From Planctomycetota bacterium (lineage in GTDB: Bacteria > Planctomycetota > UBA1135 > GCA-002686595): DNA of 39,166 nucleotides. A program made the translations under genes and the position numbers. The DNA lies in NCBI GenBank assembly GCA_026692705.1, contig JAPLOE010000227.1:1-39166 (forward strand), in the 5' to 3' direction. Positions 8,644 to 17,288 of this stretch are shown here, one piece after another; position 1 is the first letter of the stretch, and every line of letters begins with the position of its first letter. A model generated the notes under the pieces. It saw nothing but the letters and a program-made list of their open reading frames with translations, was not told where the DNA came from and did not search any database.

Positions 8644-9516
8644 GTGCAGCTCCTCGCTCCCCGCACCACGGCGCTCGCCGACGGCCTCGAGGTCCGGCGC
8701 GTGCTCCCGCAGCGCACGCGACGTTCGATCGGTCCGTTCGTGTTCCTCGACCACTTCGGGCCGGTGACGCTGCCCGTCGGCGCCGACAGCGACGTCGGCC
8801 CGCACCCGCACATCGGGCTCGCGACCGTGTCGTACCTGTTCGAGGGCGGCTTCCTGCACCGCGACAGCCTCGGCACGACGCAGGAAATCGCGCCGGGAGC
8901 GATCAATTGGATGAGCGCGGGTCGCGGCATCGTGCACAGCGAACGCACGCCGGTGGTCGAGCGTGGCAAGGCGCGGCGTCTGCACGGATTGCAGTTGTGG
9001 GTGGCGTTGCCGCGTGAGCACGAGGAGAGCGCCCCGTCGTTCCAGCACGTGCCCGCCGCAGCGCTTCCGTTGGTCGAGAACGACGAGGCGCGCGTGCGTG
9101 TGCTCGTGGGCAGCGCGCTGGGGGTCACTTCCCCGGTGCAAGTGCTGCACCCGACGCTCTATCTCGACGTCGAGCTGCAGGCCGGAGCGAAGTGGAGCCT
9201 CTCGGGCGTCGCCGAGGAGCTCGCGCTCTACACGCCGTTTGGTGCGCTCGACGTCGATGGCGAGACGCTTCCGCCCGCGACGCTGGGAGTGCTCGACGGC
9301 CCCGCAACTCTCACGGCCCGCGAAGCCACGCGTCTTGTCGTGCTCGGCGGAGCCGCGCTCGACGGCCCGCGCGCGATGTGGTGGAACTTCGTCGCGAGCG
9401 ATCCGGCGCGGCTCGAGGTTGCGGCGCGCGCGTGGTCCGCCGGCGGTTTCGACGGGATTCCCGGCGATTCCGAGCGCGTTCCGATGCCTCCGTTCGTCGC
9501 GAGGCCGCGCCTGTGA
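8644..9516 (+). CDS. Pirin family protein (cupin, quercetin dioxygenase-like)
   Basis: 290 residues from GTG 8644; an in-frame GTG at 8635 would add three codons but abuts the TAGAGT box, so the later start is favoured. The N-terminal cupin carries the four pirin metal ligands in their usual context: H54 and H56 in GPHPHIGLATVSYLFEGG, and H98 and E100 in GRGIVHSERTP. The second cupin ends with the family's GGAALDGPRAMWWNFVAS. Bacterial pirins bind one metal ion and some act as quercetin 2,3-dioxygenases or redox sensors; the cellular role here is unknown. The stop codon overlaps the start of the HAD hydrolase gene (GTGA), so the two are likely translated together. A TAGAGT box lies just upstream. 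Confidence 0.95.
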   Translation: MQLLAPRTTALADGLEVRRVLPQRTRRSIGPFVFLDHFGPVTLPVGADSDVGPHPHIGLATVSYLFEGGFLHRDSLGTTQEIAPGAINWMSAGRGIVHSERTPVVERGKARRLHGLQLWVALPREHEESAPSFQHVPAAALPLVENDEARVRVLVGSALGVTSPVQVLHPTLYLDVELQAGAKWSLSGVAEELALYTPFGALDVDGETLPPATLGVLDGPATLTAREATRLVVLGGAALDGPRAMWWNFVASDPARLEVAARAWSAGGFDGIPGDSERVPMPPFVARPRL

Positions 9517-10373
9517 GTGCCGTGGAAGCGCTCGCGAGCCTCGACTCGCTCCACGGACGCTACGACGCGGTCTTCTGCGACCTGTGGGGCGTCGTGCACA
9601 ACGGCAAGCGCCCGTTCGAGCCGGCCTGCGCGGCGCTCGCTCGCTTCCGCGAACGCGGCGGCGTCGTCGTGCTCGTCACCAACGTGCCCAAGCAGCGCGA
9701 TCCGATCCCGCGCCAGCTCGAGCGCATCGGCGTGCGCCGCGACGCGTGGGACGTGATCGTCACGTCCGGCGATGCGATTCGCGGCGAGCTCGGCCGCCGC
9801 GCGCCGGGCCCGATGCACTTGATCGGCCCGCCCAACGACACGCTCCTTTGGGACGGGCTCGGGCTCGAGCTCGCCGACGTCGAACACGCGCGCTTCCTGT
9901 GCGTCACCGGTCTCGACGATTTCGAGAGCGACGTGCCCGACGACTATCGCGAGCGGCTCGTGCGCGCCCACGCGCATGGGCTCGAGATGGTCTGCGCGAA
10001 CCCCGACATCGTCGTGCGACTTGGCGAGAAGCTCTATTGGTGCGCCGGAGCGCTCGCCCGCGACTACGAGTCCCTCGGTGGACACGTCGTGATGGCGGGC
10101 AAGCCGCACGCACCGATTTACGAGCTCGCGCTCGCCGAACTCGCCACGCGCCTGGGCCGCACGCCCGACCGCTCGCGCGTGCTCGCGATCGGCGACGGCC
10201 CCGGCACGGACATCGTCGGCGCGAATCGGCAGGGTTTCGACGCTCTGTTCGTCGCCTCGGGCATCCACGAGGGCGAGCTGCACGGTCACGCCGGACTCGA
10301 CCTCGCCGAAGTCGCCGCCACGCTCGCGAAGGCCGGCGCCACCGCGCGCTACGCGATGGCCGAGCTCGCCTGA
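9513..10373 (+). CDS. HAD superfamily class IIA hydrolase (TIGR01459-like)
   Basis: 286 residues from GTG 9513, sharing GTGA with the pirin stop. HAD motif I is FCDLWGVVHNG with nucleophile D23; W25 occupies the usual second-Asp position, as I recall is common in the TIGR01459 group of class IIA proteins. Motif II is LVTNVPK (T56). Motif III lies near VVMAGKPHAPIY, and motif IV is IGDGPGTDIVGANRQGFDA. The cap between motifs II and III fits class IIA phosphatases acting on phosphosugars or nucleotides. The physiological substrate of this subgroup is not known to me. The overlap with pirin implies co-expression; the following lipoprotein starts 51 bases on and could be read through. Confidence 0.93.
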   Translation: MSAVEALASLDSLHGRYDAVFCDLWGVVHNGKRPFEPACAALARFRERGGVVVLVTNVPKQRDPIPRQLERIGVRRDAWDVIVTSGDAIRGELGRRAPGPMHLIGPPNDTLLWDGLGLELADVEHARFLCVTGLDDFESDVPDDYRERLVRAHAHGLEMVCANPDIVVRLGEKLYWCAGALARDYESLGGHVVMAGKPHAPIYELALAELATRLGRTPDRSRVLAIGDGPGTDIVGANRQGFDALFVASGIHEGELHGHAGLDLAEVAATLAKAGATARYAMAELA

Positions 10374-10424
10374 TTCGAGCCGCTGGACAGCCCGCGCCGC
10401 CGTTGGAAGGATTTGGGCCTTCCC

Positions 10425-11528
10425 ATGCGCCAATTCGCCCTTCTGCTCGTTCTCGCCCTGCTCTCCGCCTGTCGTGTCGCGCGTCCGTCCGAGCTGCCGC
10501 TCGATCAAGACTGGATCGTCGCGGTCAAGAGCTGCGGCATTCCCCAGTCGATGCCGTGGTATTCGCACTTCGCGGAGCACACCTGGATCGACATGAAAGC
10601 CGGCGATGAACAAGGCTGGATGCGTGTCGAGGTCGCCGGGCGATTCTCGGGCGCCACGGAGGAAGCGATCACCTCGCACGCGGCGCGCCGGGATTTCCGC
10701 TGGTCCGAGGAACCCGTCCGCGTTCACGCCGTGTTCCTCGGCGAGGAAGCGTCGCGCATCGTGGACCGCATCGGGAAGCTCACCAGGGAGCTTGATTCCC
10801 GTTACTCCAACGGCGGTTACGAGGCTTGGCCGGGTCCCAACAGCAACACGTTCATGCGCGAGCTGACGCAGGCTGTCCCGGAACTCGCGTTTGCGTTCGA
10901 CCACAACGCCGTCGGCAAGGACTACACGTGGTTCGACGCGGGCCTTGCGCCGTCCCGCACCGGCGTGCACCTCGACACCTGGCCGCTTGGGCTGACTCTC
11001 GCGGCGAAGGAAGGTCTCGAGCTGCACCTGCTCCAGCTCACGTTCGGCCTGAGCCTGTGGCCGCCGCGCCTCAAGTTGCCGTTCCTGCCGCCGATTCCGT
11101 GGGAGCGTGCGCCCGAGCCCGAACCGGCCCCCAGCGCAGCCGCAGAGAGCGAGAAGGTGATCGTCTACCCGTTCGAGGACGCGAACACCGCGAGCGAGCC
11201 CGCGAAATTCGAGATGACGGTCTCGGTCCAGCCGCCGATCACCGCCGGACGGTCGCTGCGCGTCGAGAGCTCGACCGGGCATTCGTGGCTCACCGTCCTC
11301 TTCGTGCCGAAGCCCACCACGGATCCCGAAGTGCTCCACTCGCTGCGCGCCGAGGTCGTCGTGCATTGGATGGGCTCCACGGAGCTCGCCTTCGCATGCC
11401 CCTTGCGTCGCAATGGAAGCCGCTGCGAGGTCGGGCCCTTCGCGCTGGATGGTGCGATCGTCAGGATCTACCTGCGCGCGATGCCCGACGGGACCATCGA
11501 CACGATGGTCCATGTCAACAGTCGGTAG
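10425..11528 (+). CDS. DUF3750-type lipoprotein with a C-terminal extension
   Basis: 367 residues from ATG 10425; an in-frame TTG at 10413 adds only MGLP. The start is a lipoprotein signal peptide with lipobox LLSAC. Residues about 25-220 resemble DUF3750: EHTWIDMK, a central YEAWPGPNSNTFMREL, AVGKDYTWFDAGL, and SRTGVHLDTWPLGLTLAAKEG leading to LELHLLQLTFGLSLWPPRLKLP, which matches the conserved end of that family as I know it. The conserved His in HTWI and Asn in GPNSNTF could be active-site residues of a papain-like or NlpC/P60-like fold, but this is speculative. After a Pro/Glu linker (about 225-245) an extra beta-rich domain of about 120 residues follows, which normal DUF3750 proteins lack. 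Convergent with the 93-residue gene, with an 18-base gap. Confidence 0.8.
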   Translation: MRQFALLLVLALLSACRVARPSELPLDQDWIVAVKSCGIPQSMPWYSHFAEHTWIDMKAGDEQGWMRVEVAGRFSGATEEAITSHAARRDFRWSEEPVRVHAVFLGEEASRIVDRIGKLTRELDSRYSNGGYEAWPGPNSNTFMRELTQAVPELAFAFDHNAVGKDYTWFDAGLAPSRTGVHLDTWPLGLTLAAKEGLELHLLQLTFGLSLWPPRLKLPFLPPIPWERAPEPEPAPSAAAESEKVIVYPFEDANTASEPAKFEMTVSVQPPITAGRSLRVESSTGHSWLTVLFVPKPTTDPEVLHSLRAEVVVHWMGSTELAFACPLRRNGSRCEVGPFALDGAIVRIYLRAMPDGTIDTMVHVNSR

Positions 11529-11547
11529 GTTCCGCTCGCCGCGAACC

Positions 11548-11829
11548 TCACTGCATCAAGCCGATCCAGAACATCGTCGCGGGCCCCGACGCCGCGCTGC
11601 GCCGCTGCGCGTCGAACAGGAACTGCGCCATCTCGCGCGGATCCTCGGCCGTGCGCAGGCGCTGGATGTCCGCGTAGGTCGCACCCGCGTTCTTGCGCAG
11701 CAGCTCGACGACTTCCTCGCGTTCGAGGCCCTTCACGCGTTGCGTCGTCGCGTAGTCGAGCGGATTCGCCCCCGTCAACTTCCGCACTTCCTCGAGGAAC
11801 TGCTCTCCAAAGGTCGGCTTCGAATCCAT
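11548..11829 (-). CDS. Small alpha-helical protein of unknown function
   Basis: 93 residues from ATG 11829 (MDSKPTFGEQFLEEVRKLTG); an in-frame TTG at 11835 is less likely. It is hydrophilic and mostly helical by composition, with KGLEREEVVELLRKN, YADIQRLRTAEDPREMAQFL and a more hydrophobic tail (ATMFWIGLMQ). I do not recognise a family. It starts 10 bases after the stop of the YfhO-like gene and is probably the last gene of the rtcB operon. No Shine-Dalgarno sequence is present. A TAGGCT hexamer lies 7 nt upstream but coincides with the preceding TAG stop, so it is not counted as a promoter. The consistent third-position GC bias supports a real gene. Confidence 0.75.
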   Translation of the reverse strand: MDSKPTFGEQFLEEVRKLTGANPLDYATTQRVKGLEREEVVELLRKNAGATYADIQRLRTAEDPREMAQFLFDAQRRSAASGPATMFWIGLMQ

Positions 11830-11839
11830 GGCCAATAGC

Positions 11840-14248
11840 CTAGCTCGCGATTCGCCGGCGCCGGAACGCGACCATGAGGCCCGCGAGAACGGCGCCGAGA
11901 GCGGCGAGAGCGAGGCCGAAGCGGAACGAGCGCGGGCGGTAAACGAATTCGATCCGGTGGCGGCCAGCGGGGACGTCGAGGGCCATGAAGGCGGTGTTGG
12001 CGTCGAGAATCGGCGCGGTTTCGCCGTCGAGGGTCGCTTCCCAGCCGGGGTAGCGCGTGTGCGCGAGCACGAGGTACTGCGCGACGGGCGTGTCGATGTC
12101 GAGCGCGATGTGCTGCGGGGTTTCGCTAGCGATTCCGACGCTGCCTTGGGGCTCGAGCTTGGCCTTGCGCGGCTCGAATCCGTCGGGAACTTCGGGCCCG
12201 ATGATCACGCTCGTGTACGGGTCGACGTCGGGTTCCGCGATTCGGAAGAGCGCCTTGCGCGGGCCGGGGCGCGCCTCAGCGCGCGGCGCGAGCCACGCGC
12301 GACCGCGCGAGCCTGCGTGGCGCAGCAGGCGCTGTCCGTTGCCACGCGCGACTTCCTCGAGCTCCTCGAGCTCGCCCTCCCACGTCGCGCCGCTCGCCTG
12401 CATCTGCTCCTCGACGACGACGTAGCGGATGCCGAGCACCTCGAGCGCGTGGCGGCTCGCCTTCGTCGGCATCTGCCACGACGTGCGCGGCTCGACGAGC
12501 AGGCCGAGCAGGCGGTTGTACTCCGCGATGCCGAGCGCGTCGTAGCTCGACACGAACGACAGGCCGTACATCTGGTTCGCGTGCGGCGGCAAGCCACGCT
12601 GCGACAGGAACAGCACGCGCTCTCCGGCGGTCGTCCTCGCCACGACGTCGAGAAACTCCGTCTTCGGATACACGAGCGCATCCGGCGCGGCGACCTGATA
12701 GCTCCCGAGCACGTTGACGCTCTGCGTCATCGCCGCGACGAGCAAGAAGGGGAAGACGATGCCGCGCCGGCTCGGGGTGGTGATCACGACAATCGCGAGG
12801 ATTGCTGTAGCGGCGAGGCAGCAGCCGATCGCAGTCCTGTCCACGTGCCCCTGCCCGAACGTGGCTCCGTCGTGGCTCCTGCCGAGCTGCTCGATCGTCG
12901 CGAGGGCAGAGGAGCGAGCCACGAACAGCACGACCAGCCCGAGCGCGACCATCGTGACGGGGAACCAGCGCGGGAGTTCGCCCTCGAGCAGCGCATGCAG
13001 GCCACGCGCGGCGAGCACGGCGATGCACAGCGCCCACGCGCCCTGGCTGACGTAGCTCGGGATCCAGCCCAGCCCGAGTGCCGACGCCGCTCCGCTCGCG
13101 AGCCCGAACGTGTCGTGCGCCCAGAACGGCCAGACGAGCGCGATGGCGGCAAAGGCGAGCGTGCGTGACGAACGCAGCGCCACCGGCAACGCGATCAGCG
13201 CGAGCACGAGCGCGAGCCAGCCGACGTACGCGAGGTTGGCGATCTCGTAGTTGGGGTACGGCCGTGCGGCGTCGAACTGCTTCATCAGGACCGGAGTCCC
13301 GAGGAAGTTGGGGAACAGGTAGCGCTCCGCGTCGGCAAAGCCGAGCGAGACGTGCGAGGTCGACTCGAGGCCGAAGGCGCGCGGGCTCTGCTGCACGTAC
13401 TCGAGGAACGGCAGCACGAGCGGCATCGCGATCAGCGCCGAAGCTGCGCACAAGCCAACGATGCGACCCACGAGCCGCGCTCCGCAGGCGAAGTCCGAGC
13501 GCAACCTCGGCACGATCCGCGCGGTCGCGAACGCGGCGACGACGGCGGCGCCGAAGAAGAGCGTCTCCGGGTGTCCCGCGCTCGCCATCGCGATCAGCGA
13601 CAGCACGAGTCCCGCCGACAGCCTTCGCACAGGTCCACCCGCGACGATTCGCTCGACGAAGAAGAGCGCCGCCGGGGCGCACGCGATGACGCCCGAGTGC
13701 GGGTACGCGATCAGCAGCGCATTGTGGCCACTCGACTGGAACAGCACCGCGCCGAGCGCACAGGCAATGTGCGAGATCCCGAGCGCGCGCAGGAACAGGA
13801 ACAGGAAGAACCCCGCGGCGAAGCTCTTCGCAAACGCGCTCGCGAGCAGCGCCCACTTCAGCGGCAGCACGTAGAACGGCAGGCTGAACGGCGAGAGCAC
13901 CGCCGACTGGAAGTTGGCCCAGTGCGGCACGCCGCAGCCGTTGTGCGGGTTCCACAGCGGAAATCGGCCTTGCGCGAGCTCGCTCCTCGAGAACTCGAGC
14001 CACGGCACGAACTCGACCACGGGGTCGGAGAGCTGCTGGTTGAGCGCGCGCCAGTTCGGATCGACGCGCGTCGCGGGCAGGTTGTTGAGGAAGTCCGCGG
14101 TGCTGAAGGTCGAGTCCGCGGCCTGCGAGATCGGCGTGAGCAGCAGCGCGAACGCCACGAGCGCGGCGAAGAGCGTGGCAAGCAGGAAGTCGGCCTTGCC
14201 CGGACCGTCTGCGCACGGCGCGGGCTCTGCAGCTTGCGGCGAGCTCAT
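11840..14248 (-). CDS. YfhO-like polytopic membrane protein
   Basis: 802 residues from ATG 14248, which shares ATGA with the rtcB stop. It has an N-terminal membrane helix (FLLATLFAALVAFALLLTP), then the PLWNPHNGCGVPHWANFQSA region typical of YfhO/GT-C-like proteins, about a dozen hydrophobic helices, and a C-terminal external beta domain (ALDIDTPVAQYLVLAHTRY, GWEATLDGETAPILDANTAF, VPAGRHRIEFVYRP) before a final helix and an RRRR tail. That C-terminal W-x-A-x-x-D-G-x-x-x-x-x-x-x-A-N-x-x-F-x-A-x-x-V-P-x-G signature is diagnostic of the YfhO family (PF09586), linked to glycosylation of lipoteichoic acid or other envelope polymers. In this organism the acceptor is unknown. Translational coupling to rtcB is unusual. 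Confidence 0.92.
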   Translation of the reverse strand: MSSPQAAEPAPCADGPGKADFLLATLFAALVAFALLLTPISQAADSTFSTADFLNNLPATRVDPNWRALNQQLSDPVVEFVPWLEFSRSELAQGRFPLWNPHNGCGVPHWANFQSAVLSPFSLPFYVLPLKWALLASAFAKSFAAGFFLFLFLRALGISHIACALGAVLFQSSGHNALLIAYPHSGVIACAPAALFFVERIVAGGPVRRLSAGLVLSLIAMASAGHPETLFFGAAVVAAFATARIVPRLRSDFACGARLVGRIVGLCAASALIAMPLVLPFLEYVQQSPRAFGLESTSHVSLGFADAERYLFPNFLGTPVLMKQFDAARPYPNYEIANLAYVGWLALVLALIALPVALRSSRTLAFAAIALVWPFWAHDTFGLASGAASALGLGWIPSYVSQGAWALCIAVLAARGLHALLEGELPRWFPVTMVALGLVVLFVARSSALATIEQLGRSHDGATFGQGHVDRTAIGCCLAATAILAIVVITTPSRRGIVFPFLLVAAMTQSVNVLGSYQVAAPDALVYPKTEFLDVVARTTAGERVLFLSQRGLPPHANQMYGLSFVSSYDALGIAEYNRLLGLLVEPRTSWQMPTKASRHALEVLGIRYVVVEEQMQASGATWEGELEELEEVARGNGQRLLRHAGSRGRAWLAPRAEARPGPRKALFRIAEPDVDPYTSVIIGPEVPDGFEPRKAKLEPQGSVGIASETPQHIALDIDTPVAQYLVLAHTRYPGWEATLDGETAPILDANTAFMALDVPAGRHRIEFVYRPRSFRFGLALAALGAVLAGLMVAFRRRRIAS

Positions 14249-15465
14249 CCCTTGACGCACACGACCTGCTTGAGCGTGTGCACGACCTCGACCAGATCCG
14301 ACTGCGCCGCCATCACCGCCTCGATGTCCTTGTAGGCGCCGGGCGTCTCGTCGATCACCTCGCGATCCTTGCGGCATTCGACGCCTTCGGTCGCCGAGAT
14401 GTGGTCGGCCAGCGAGAACTTGCGCTGCGCCTCGCTGCGCGACATCACGCGCCCCGCGCCGTGGCTGCAGGAATGGAAGCTCTCGGGATTGCCCTTGCCG
14501 CGCACGATGTAGCTGCGCGCGCCCATGGAGCCCGGGATGATCCCGAGCTCGCCCGCGCCCGCGAGCACGGCGCCCTTGCGCGTGACGAACACCGAAGCGC
14601 CGAAGTGCTCCTCGCGCTCGACGTAGTTGTGGTGGCAGTTGACCGCCACTTCGCCGTGCGTGAAGCGCGGCAGGAGCTTCGTCGCCGCCAGCGCCTCGAA
14701 CACCGCCGCCATCATCAGGTCGCGGTTGGTGCGCGCGAAACGCTGCGCCCAGTCGACGGCCTCGACGTACTCGTCGAAGTGCTCCGCGCCCTCCTTGAAG
14801 TACGACAGGTCGGCGTCGGGAAGCTCGTGGACCTGCCGGCGCATGTCCTTCTTCGCGAGATCGATGTAGTGCGAGCCGATGCGGTTGCCGACGCCGCGCG
14901 AGCCGGAGTGGAGCATCGCCCACACGCGCTGGCTCTCGTCGAGGCACAGTTCGATGAAGTGGTTGCCGCCGCCGAGCGTGCCGAGCTGCGAGAAGGTCTC
15001 GCCGCGGTCGAGGCGCGGCTGGCGCTCGACGATCGCCTCGTATCCCGGCCGCAGCTTGCGCCACGCCGCCTCGACGCGCGCCGGCGGATTCGCCCACGCG
15101 CCACGGTCGCCCTTGCCTCCGTGGTTCGTGCGCCCGTGCGGCACGACCTTCTCGATCGCCGCACGAATCGTCTTGAGGTCGTCGGGCAGGTCGCTCGCCG
15201 AGAGCGAAGTCCGCACCGCCATCATGCCGCAGCCGATGTCGACGCCGACCGCGGCCGGAATGATCGCGTCGCGCGTGGGGATCACGCTGCCGACCGTGGC
15301 GCCGATGCCGAAGTGCACGTCGGGCATCGCAGCGACGTGCGAGTGGACGATTCCGAGCGCGGCGACGTTGCGCAGCTGTTGCAGCGCCTTCTCGTCCGCC
15401 GGAACGCCCTCGATCCACGCCTTCACGGGCACGCCGCCCGTCTCGATCACCTTCGGTCCACCCAT
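14245..15465 (-). CDS. rtcB: RNA-splicing ligase RtcB
   Basis: 406 residues from ATG 15465; an in-frame GTG at 15477 would overlap the TAGAGT box and is rejected. The sequence aligns from end to end with E. coli RtcB from memory: MPDVHFGIGATVGSVIPT, the metal-binding GVDIGCGM (D76, C79), GTLGGGNHFIE, MLHSGSRGVGN, INCHHNYV-like NCHHNYVERE, IPGSMGARSYIVRG, and CSHGAGRVMSR holding the histidine that is guanylylated, ending in VVCVKG. It joins 2',3'-cyclic phosphate or 3'-phosphate RNA ends to 5'-OH ends using GTP and Mn2+, in tRNA splicing or RNA repair. No rtcA, rtcR, archease or prfH gene is nearby. It is the first gene of an operon with a YfhO-like protein, an unexpected partner. Confidence 0.98.
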   Translation of the reverse strand: MGGPKVIETGGVPVKAWIEGVPADEKALQQLRNVAALGIVHSHVAAMPDVHFGIGATVGSVIPTRDAIIPAAVGVDIGCGMMAVRTSLSASDLPDDLKTIRAAIEKVVPHGRTNHGGKGDRGAWANPPARVEAAWRKLRPGYEAIVERQPRLDRGETFSQLGTLGGGNHFIELCLDESQRVWAMLHSGSRGVGNRIGSHYIDLAKKDMRRQVHELPDADLSYFKEGAEHFDEYVEAVDWAQRFARTNRDLMMAAVFEALAATKLLPRFTHGEVAVNCHHNYVEREEHFGASVFVTRKGAVLAGAGELGIIPGSMGARSYIVRGKGNPESFHSCSHGAGRVMSRSEAQRKFSLADHISATEGVECRKDREVIDETPGAYKDIEAVMAAQSDLVEVVHTLKQVVCVKG

Positions 15466-15475
15466 GCGGCGAATC

Positions 15476-15481
15476 ACTCTA
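15476..15481 (-). promoter_or_regulatory. TAGAGT -10-like box before rtcB
   Basis: On the minus strand TAGAGT ends 10 bases before the ATG at 15465, without a Shine-Dalgarno sequence in between. It is identical to the hexamer before the pirin gene. Position suggests a near-leaderless transcript. Confidence 0.4.
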
Positions 15482-15589
15482 CACGAGGAGCCTCACGCGG
15501 GATTCACGCGGTCTTCTTCGAAGGTCCGTGAACTGCCGCGACTCCGGCCCCGCGCCGGCCTGCCCCGTCCCTCGACGAGATCCGTCCCC

Positions 15590-17230
15590 ATGCTCCACCA
15601 CCACCGTCGTTCCTCCATCGCCGTGCGCGCGACGACGCTCGCTGCGCTGCTCCTGACCGGCTTCGCCATGCTCCCCGCGGCAGCCCCCAACGCTCCGCTC
15701 GGGCTGTACAAGGTCGGCAGCTACAACTCCGGCCTGGGCGCTGGCGCCGCCGAAATCCCGGCCTTCGACGCCGCGAGCAACCGCGTGTTCGCGATCAACG
15801 CGAGCGCCTCCAGCGTCGACATCGTCGACCTCACCAACCCGAGCGCTCCCGCGTTCATCAGCGCCATCAACATCGATGCGCTCTTCTCCGACGCCACGTA
15901 CCACGCGGCTCCCAACAGCGTCGCGGTCTCGCAGGGGCTCGTCGCGGTCGCCGTCGAGCGCAAGGACGCGCTCGGCCGCCACGGCGAAGGCCGCATCGCG
16001 TTCTTCGACGCCGCTGGCAACCTGATCGATCAGGCGGTCGCCGGCGCCCTACCTGACATGGTCACTTTCAGCCCCGACGGTCGTTATGCGCTGAGCGCCG
16101 ACGAGGGCGAGCCGAGCCCGGATTACTCGTTCGATCCCGAGGGTTCGGTCACGATCGTCGAGACCGAACGCGTGCGCCTCGCGCTCGCCAACCCGCAGCT
16201 CGCCGGGCAGTTCCCGCTCCTGCCGCGCCACACCAAGCGTGCGAGCTTCGCGCGCTTCAACAACCAGAAGGCGGCGCTGCAGGCCGCCGGCGTTCGCATC
16301 TATGGACCCAACGCGACCGTCGCGCAGGATGTGGAGCCCGAGTACATCGCCATGCCCGCGGGCTCGATCTACGCCTACGTCACGCTCCAGGAGGCCAACG
16401 CGATCGCGATGGTCAACATCGTCACGGGCATCGTCGCGCGCATCTCGCCGCTGGGCTTCAAGGACTGGTCGAGCTCCGCGCTCGACGCGAGCGACCGCGA
16501 CAACGCGATCCTGATCCAGGCCTGGCCCGTGTTCGGCATGTACGAGCCCGACGCGATCGCCGCGTTCCGCATCGGCTCGCAGAACTATTTCATCACGGCC
16601 AACGAAGGCGATTCGCGCGACTACCCGGGCTTCACGGAAGAGGCGCGCGTCAAGAACATGAGCCTCGACGCGGCCGCGTTCCCCAATGCGACGACGCTCA
16701 AGCTCGACCCGAACCTCGGCCGCCTGAACTGCACGACCAAGCTCGGCGACACCGACGGCGACAACGACTTCGACCAGCTCTACACGCTCGGCGGCCGCTC
16801 GTTCTCGATCTTCCGCGCCGGCAACTCGGGCGTCCTTACGCGCGTGTTCGACTCGGGCGACCAGCTCGAGCAGCTCACCGCCACGCTCGTCCCCACGCGC
16901 TTCAACGGCGACCCCGTGTTCGACACGCGCAGCGACAACAAGGGTCCGGAGCCGGAAGGTGTCACGACCGGTGTCATCAACGGCCGCACGTACGCGTTCC
17001 TCGGCCTCGAGCGCACCGGCGGCGTGATGATGTTCGACGTCACCAACCCCAACGCACCGCAGTTCGAGCAGTACGTCAACACGAGCGTCGTCAGCGGCTC
17101 GAGCCAGACCGGCGACGTGTCGCCCGAAGGCCTCGTGTTCGTTCCCGCGAGCCAGAGCCCCAACGGCATCCCGCTCCTGATCGTGGCCTTCGAGGTCAGC
17201 GGCACGGTCGCGGTTTTCGAGGTGCGCTGA
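15590..17230 (+). CDS. Secreted choice-of-anchor I domain protein (beta-propeller)
   Basis: 546 residues from ATG 15590, where a signal peptide begins (MLHHHRRSSIAVRATTLAAL, cleavage near LPAAA). The mature protein shows the ordered motifs of choice-of-anchor I proteins: AEIPAFDAASNRVFAINASA, VDIVDLTNPSAP, FSPDGRYALSADEGEPSPDY, DPEGSVTIV, VEPEYIA, AYVTLQEANAIAMVNI, ALDASDRD, ITANEGDSRDYPGFTEEARV, YTLGGRSFSIF, RSDNKGPEPEGV and FLGLERTGGVMMFDVTNP. The family forms a large secreted propeller of unclear activity, sometimes fused to nucleotidases or phosphatases. The C-terminal sorting tag found in many members is missing here; the protein ends directly in VAVFEVR. Strong terminator hairpin follows. 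It is divergent from rtcB. Confidence 0.93.
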   Translation: MLHHHRRSSIAVRATTLAALLLTGFAMLPAAAPNAPLGLYKVGSYNSGLGAGAAEIPAFDAASNRVFAINASASSVDIVDLTNPSAPAFISAINIDALFSDATYHAAPNSVAVSQGLVAVAVERKDALGRHGEGRIAFFDAAGNLIDQAVAGALPDMVTFSPDGRYALSADEGEPSPDYSFDPEGSVTIVETERVRLALANPQLAGQFPLLPRHTKRASFARFNNQKAALQAAGVRIYGPNATVAQDVEPEYIAMPAGSIYAYVTLQEANAIAMVNIVTGIVARISPLGFKDWSSSALDASDRDNAILIQAWPVFGMYEPDAIAAFRIGSQNYFITANEGDSRDYPGFTEEARVKNMSLDAAAFPNATTLKLDPNLGRLNCTTKLGDTDGDNDFDQLYTLGGRSFSIFRAGNSGVLTRVFDSGDQLEQLTATLVPTRFNGDPVFDTRSDNKGPEPEGVTTGVINGRTYAFLGLERTGGVMMFDVTNPNAPQFEQYVNTSVVSGSSQTGDVSPEGLVFVPASQSPNGIPLLIVAFEVSGTVAVFEVR

Positions 17231-17250
17231 ACTTCCCATCTCTGCTCCCG

Positions 17251-17288
17251 CCGCGGGCGGCTCGGGCTCCGGCCTGGGCCGCCCGCGG
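17251..17288 (+). terminator. Terminator hairpin after the choice-of-anchor I gene
   Basis: A perfect 11-bp stem CCGCGGGCGGC (17251-17261) with GCCGCCCGCGG (17278-17288); pairing extends inwards with two G-U pairs to a short loop near 17268-17271. TCATTTCTTC follows. The stem is strong and the T tract weak. The rest of 17289-17449 holds no gene; TAGCTT at 17395-17400 could be a -10 element for the Sel1 gene. Confidence 0.65.

Noticed and set aside
9228-11513. Long minus-strand open frame opposite pirin, HAD and DUF3750-type genes
   Set aside because: Composition is unlike a protein and three recognisable genes lie on the other strand.
11837-11842. TAGGCT box 7 bases before the 93-residue gene
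   Set aside because: Its TAG is the stop codon of the YfhO-like gene; not counted as promoter evidence.
11840-15418. A single 1192-residue protein extending the YfhO-like frame through rtcB
   Set aside because: The extension is the shifted frame of rtcB; ATG 14248 sharing ATGA with the rtcB stop is the natural start.
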